Part shown: piece after piece, positions 61,530 to 64,000 of the stretch
Numbering within the stretch: position 1 is the stretch's first letter
How the letters are laid out: the number at the start of each line of letters is the position of its first letter
Source of the DNA: an uncultured Mycoplasmatota bacterium
GTDB lineage: Bacteria; Bacillota_I; Bacilli_A; RF39; UBA660
Length of the DNA: 64,000 nt
Reading direction: 5' to 3'
Assembly (NCBI GenBank): GCA_937944975.1
Contig: CALEBF010000016.1
Coordinates: forward strand, 72,261 to 136,260
Notes under the pieces: model-generated
Told to the model about the DNA's origin: nothing
What the model saw: only the letters and a program-made list of their open reading frames with translations
Databases searched by the model: none
Position numbers and translations under genes: made by a program

Positions 61530-63269
61530 CTATTGATATTCTACTATGTTTCCAAATAAATTTTCCATTCCATCTTGCTTAACTTCTACATCATTTTGAA
61601 ATAAATCGTGAATTGATATCGTTTCTTCAGCATATTCATAATGTTTTCTCTTTTGATTGAAATCTATTTTAATTTTTTCCCATTCCGACATATCGACGGC
61701 TACTAAACGATAATGTTCTTGAAATTCTGTTTCAATCATCTCTTCCATAATAGAAACATTAATATTAAACATGTTTGCTAATGTTGGATCGTCATATACA
61801 AAAATCATATAATCATTTCCAACTGCTTTTAATTGTCCATCTAATAAAGTTGAAATATATTCACTATAATCTAGATTAATTAACAAAGACTGTAAATCAT
61901 CAATCATCGTTCTTAACTCTAATAATAATTTCTTATTAAATCCAGCCAAAGTGTTGTTAACTCTTCTTGTCTTCCATAAATTTAATTTCGTTTCATCTAT
62001 AGATAATTTCCGGTTATTTTCTTCATTTGTTTTTTCTTCTTTCTGTTCCAATTCAGGTTCTTTCTGAGTTGAATCTTTTAAAGGAATAGGTTCTACTTTT
62101 TTTTCTTCTAAAACCATATTATTTTTCAAATTATGATCTTCTGATTCTTTCGATATCTGCTGTTCTTGTTTTTCCACTTCTGGTTCATTCAAAACATTAG
62201 TAATATTCATCATTTTCATAAGACTTAATTCTAAAACCAATTTAGGATTATTTGTATTTTTCAACTTGTTTAATGTATCCTGTAAGATATCAATCATCGT
62301 AATTAAATTAGCTTGATTTATTTCCTGGGAAATATTTTGGTATATTTCTATATTTTCTTTTTCATTAAAATAATTCGGAACAATTTTGCACAATAGCATA
62401 TTTCTGAAAAATGTAATAAGCTCTTCATTGATTTTCACAAAATTTTTCCCGGCTTCATTATATAAATCTAATTGTTTCAAAGATTCTAATAAATCTTTAT
62501 GACAAATATGACCTACAAATTTTTCTAGTTGGTATTGTGAAACAGTACCATTAATTTCGTGAATATCATCTAAGCTGATCTTCCCATCGCTATACGCTAT
62601 TACTTGATCAAGCATACTTAGTGCATCACGCATTCCACCATCTGCTAATCTAGCAATTTCATCTAGGCATTCATCATCAATATCAATTTTTTCAATTTTG
62701 CATATGTTTTTCAATCTTTCTGCACTTTTTTTAACACTAATTTTTTTAAAGTCGAATCTTTGACAGCGAGATAAAATTGTTGCAGGAATCTTGTGAGGAT
62801 CAGTCGTAGCAAGAATAAAGATGATATGTGCTGGTGGTTCTTCTAATGTTTTTAATAAAGCATTAAAAGCTCCAACTGTTAACATATGAACCTCATCAAT
62901 AATATAAACTTTATATTTACTTGTAGACGGGACTAAATTAACTTTATTACGAATTTCCCTAATTTCATCAACACCATTATTAGATGCGGCATCAATTTCA
63001 ATTATATCCGTTGTTTGTTTATTATTGATTTGCGTGCAACTAACACATTCGTCACATGGGCTACCATCTTTTAAATTTTCACAATTTAATACCTTTGCTA
63101 AAATTTTAGCTATACTAGTTTTTCCTGTTCCTCGTGGACCTGCAAATAAATAAGCGTGATTAATATGTCCATTTTTAATTTCATTTTGTAATGTTTTAAC
63201 AATCATTTCTTGACCTACTACATCCGAAAATGTTTTTGGTCTGTATTTTCTATATAATGCTTGATACAT
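61530..63269 (-). CDS. dnaX: DNA polymerase III tau/gamma subunit
   Basis: 579-aa clamp-loader ATPase. It starts YQALYRKYRPKTFSDVVGQ. Walker A is GPRGTGKTS, zinc ligands lie in CENLKDGSPCDECVSC, Walker B is VYIIDEVHML, and ILSRCQRFDF is the sensor region. After residue ~370 an acidic Glu/Lys linker leads into the tau C-terminal region. No obvious programmed-frameshift signal was noticed. A TATAAT lies just upstream of the gene near 63291. Confidence 0.96.
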   Translation of the reverse strand: MYQALYRKYRPKTFSDVVGQEMIVKTLQNEIKNGHINHAYLFAGPRGTGKTSIAKILAKVLNCENLKDGSPCDECVSCTQINNKQTTDIIEIDAASNNGVDEIREIRNKVNLVPSTSKYKVYIIDEVHMLTVGAFNALLKTLEEPPAHIIFILATTDPHKIPATILSRCQRFDFKKISVKKSAERLKNICKIEKIDIDDECLDEIARLADGGMRDALSMLDQVIAYSDGKISLDDIHEINGTVSQYQLEKFVGHICHKDLLESLKQLDLYNEAGKNFVKINEELITFFRNMLLCKIVPNYFNEKENIEIYQNISQEINQANLITMIDILQDTLNKLKNTNNPKLVLELSLMKMMNITNVLNEPEVEKQEQQISKESEDHNLKNNMVLEEKKVEPIPLKDSTQKEPELEQKEEKTNEENNRKLSIDETKLNLWKTRRVNNTLAGFNKKLLLELRTMIDDLQSLLINLDYSEYISTLLDGQLKAVGNDYMIFVYDDPTLANMFNINVSIMEEMIETEFQEHYRLVAVDMSEWEKIKIDFNQKRKHYEYAEETISIHDLFQNDVEVKQDGMENLFGNIVEYQ

Positions 63270-63315
63270 ATCATCACCTCATACTTAATTATTATAACAT
63301 TTTTCCTTATATAAT

Positions 63316-63348
63316 AAAAGAGATTCGATTTTACAATCAACCTCTTTT
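63316..63348 (-). terminator. Terminator of tadA
   Basis: AAAAGAG / CTCTTTT with an inner TTGATT / AATCGA pairing, followed by TTTTATT on the minus strand. Confidence 0.65.
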
Positions 63349-63783
63349 TGCCTTAAAAAAATCTTTCAACAATTTTTCTGATTCTTCTTTACAAACACCA
63401 CTACATATTTGAATTTTATGATTATTTTTTCCATTATTCAAAATAGAATCAATGCTTTCAACAAATCCAAATTTTAAATTCGGAGTAGCATATACTAATC
63501 GAGATATTCGTGATTGTAACAATGCACCAGCACACATTAAACATGGTTCCATTGTTACATACATAGTACAGTCATCTAAATGCCACGAATTTAATTTTTT
63601 ACACGCCTTCGTAATAGCTACTATTTCGGCATGATTCACAGCAATTTGAGATTTTTGTTTTGTATTATGTGCACGTGCAATAATTTTATTTTGATAAACA
63701 ATAATTGCACCTACTGGCACATCATCAATTGCATATGATTTTTCTGCTTCTTTTAATGCAATCTTCATATATGTTTCATCCAT
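63337..63783 (-). CDS. tadA: tRNA-specific adenosine deaminase
   Basis: 148-aa enzyme forming inosine-34 in tRNA-Arg(ACG). The zinc and catalytic motifs NHAEIVAI and EPCLMCAGALLQSRI are present. VPVGAIIVYQNKIIARAHN is the N-terminal family block. The start at 63783 was chosen because GGTGGTGAG precedes it and a longer frame would run into the SRP RNA. Confidence 0.95.
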   Translation of the reverse strand: MDETYMKIALKEAEKSYAIDDVPVGAIIVYQNKIIARAHNTKQKSQIAVNHAEIVAITKACKKLNSWHLDDCTMYVTMEPCLMCAGALLQSRISRLVYATPNLKFGFVESIDSILNNGKNNHKIQICSGVCKEESEKLLKDFFKAKRG

Positions 63784-63803
63784 ATAACTCACCACCATAA
63801 TAA

Positions 63804-63880
63804 AAAGCACACACATATAGAGGTTCTTAAGGCTGCTATCTTCCGATTCTGACCTGGTTCAAACATATATGTTGTGCTTT
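63804..63880 (-). ncRNA. ffs: Signal recognition particle RNA, small bacterial type
   Basis: About 77 nt. It carries the conserved SRP domain IV core: CAGGTCAGAATCGGAAGATA then GCAGCC on the sense strand, with the symmetric and asymmetric loops around GGAAG. Outer strands AAGCACAACATATATG and TATATGTGTGTGCTT close the hairpin. Its position between tadA and dnaX's upstream region matches scr of Bacillus, but the RNA is the short 4.5S form without an Alu domain. Followed by TTTTATT. Confidence 0.9.
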
Positions 63881-63884
63881 AAAT

Positions 63885-63913
63885 AATATATAACAAATCA
63901 TTAGCGATTGCAA
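63885..63913 (-). promoter_or_regulatory. Promoter of ffs
   Basis: TTGCAA (63913-63908), 17-bp spacer, TATATT (63890-63885). The predicted start is at the 5' end of the RNA. Confidence 0.85.
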
Positions 63914-63919
63914 GAGTTT

Positions 63920-64000
63920 TTATAGTTTCACGTGGAACATTGGTTTTATAGTTTCACGTGGAACATTGGTTTTATAGTTTCACGTGGAACATTGGTTTTA
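63920..64000. repeat. Tandem parS array (three sites, 26-bp period, runs to window edge)
   Basis: The 16-mer AGTTTCACGTGGAACA occurs at 63924-63939, 63950-63965 and 63976-63991, each followed by TTGGTTTTAT. The reverse complement TGTTCCACGTGAAACT differs from the parS consensus TGTTTCACGTGAAACA at two bases, one of them a change also present in natural Bacillus sites. A ParB is encoded at 38.3 kb. The third repeat is cut by the end of the window, so more copies may follow. Confidence 0.9.

Noticed and set aside
61530..63269. Programmed frameshift in dnaX giving gamma
   Set aside because: No clear slippery heptamer with downstream structure was identified at the tau/gamma boundary.
1..64000. 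Possible mollicute genetic code (TGA as Trp)
   Set aside because: TGA terminates normal-length genes (ecfT, the MutS-like gene) and Trp is encoded by TGG, so the standard bacterial code applies.
1..64000. CRISPR arrays, tRNA or rRNA genes, insertion sequences
   Set aside because: None was found by reading the intergenic regions. The only tandem repeats are the parS array, and the only long dispersed repeat is the TR/VR pair.

Overview
The window is chromosomal DNA of a low-G+C Bacillota (Firmicutes). It looks like the near-origin half of a small-genome, probably anaerobic gut lineage related to the uncultured Bacilli or Erysipelotrichia-like groups (RF39-type); that placement is inference. 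Supporting signs are the Bacillus-like block tadA-ffs-dnaX-ybaB-recR-bofA-holB-ricT-trmN-rsmI, a SpoVT-type regulator, a metG T-box, sigma-A promoters with 17-bp spacers, strong Shine-Dalgarno sites, and a flavoprotein-rubredoxin (Hrb) typical of anaerobes. TGA is used as an ordinary stop, so this is not a code-4 mollicute. Nearly all genes lie on the minus strand. With the parS array at the right edge, this suggests the fork runs right to left from an origin near or beyond 64 kb.

Layout. 1-2.8 kb: RNA-modification genes (RluA family, a methyltransferase, tgt). 2.9-7.9 kb: rpsI, rplM, two small membrane proteins, truA and an ECF transporter core (EcfT plus two degenerate EcfA). 8.0-14.6 kb: an accessory stretch between ecfA and rplQ, which are neighbours in many Firmicutes. 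It holds two SDRs, Hrb, mtnN, and an ABC exporter locus with a secreted 132-aa protein. 14.7-28.9 kb: the full S10-spc-alpha ribosomal operon with secY, adk, map, infA and rpoA, but no rpmD.

29.1-33.1 kb: a complete diversity-generating retroelement (DGR). It comprises a reverse transcriptase, Avd, a MutS-domain-like accessory protein, a 116-bp template repeat (TR) with its own promoter and terminator, and a target gene ending in the matching variable repeat (VR). The target joins a type IV prepilin-like N terminus to an FGE/C-type-lectin-like C terminus. TR and VR differ at 12 of 116 positions, 11 of them at template adenines, so the system has acted in this lineage. It is the most notable system here.

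33.4-43.6 kb: rpsR-ssb-rpsF, ychF, an AbgT-family transporter, DUF951, MscS, parB-parA, ftsH (with an unusual C-terminal Rho_N-like domain) and tilS. 43.6-50.7 kb: ung, an AGCS symporter, rsmA, a 3D-domain wall protein, tatD, two small proteins and T-box-controlled metG. 50.7-57.9 kb: spoVT-like gene, family II pyrophosphatase, mfd, pth, rsmI. 57.9-64 kb: trmN-like gene, ricT, holB, bofA-like gene, recR, ybaB, dnaX, tadA, the SRP RNA gene, and a tandem array of at least three parS sites with 26-bp spacing that runs to the window edge.
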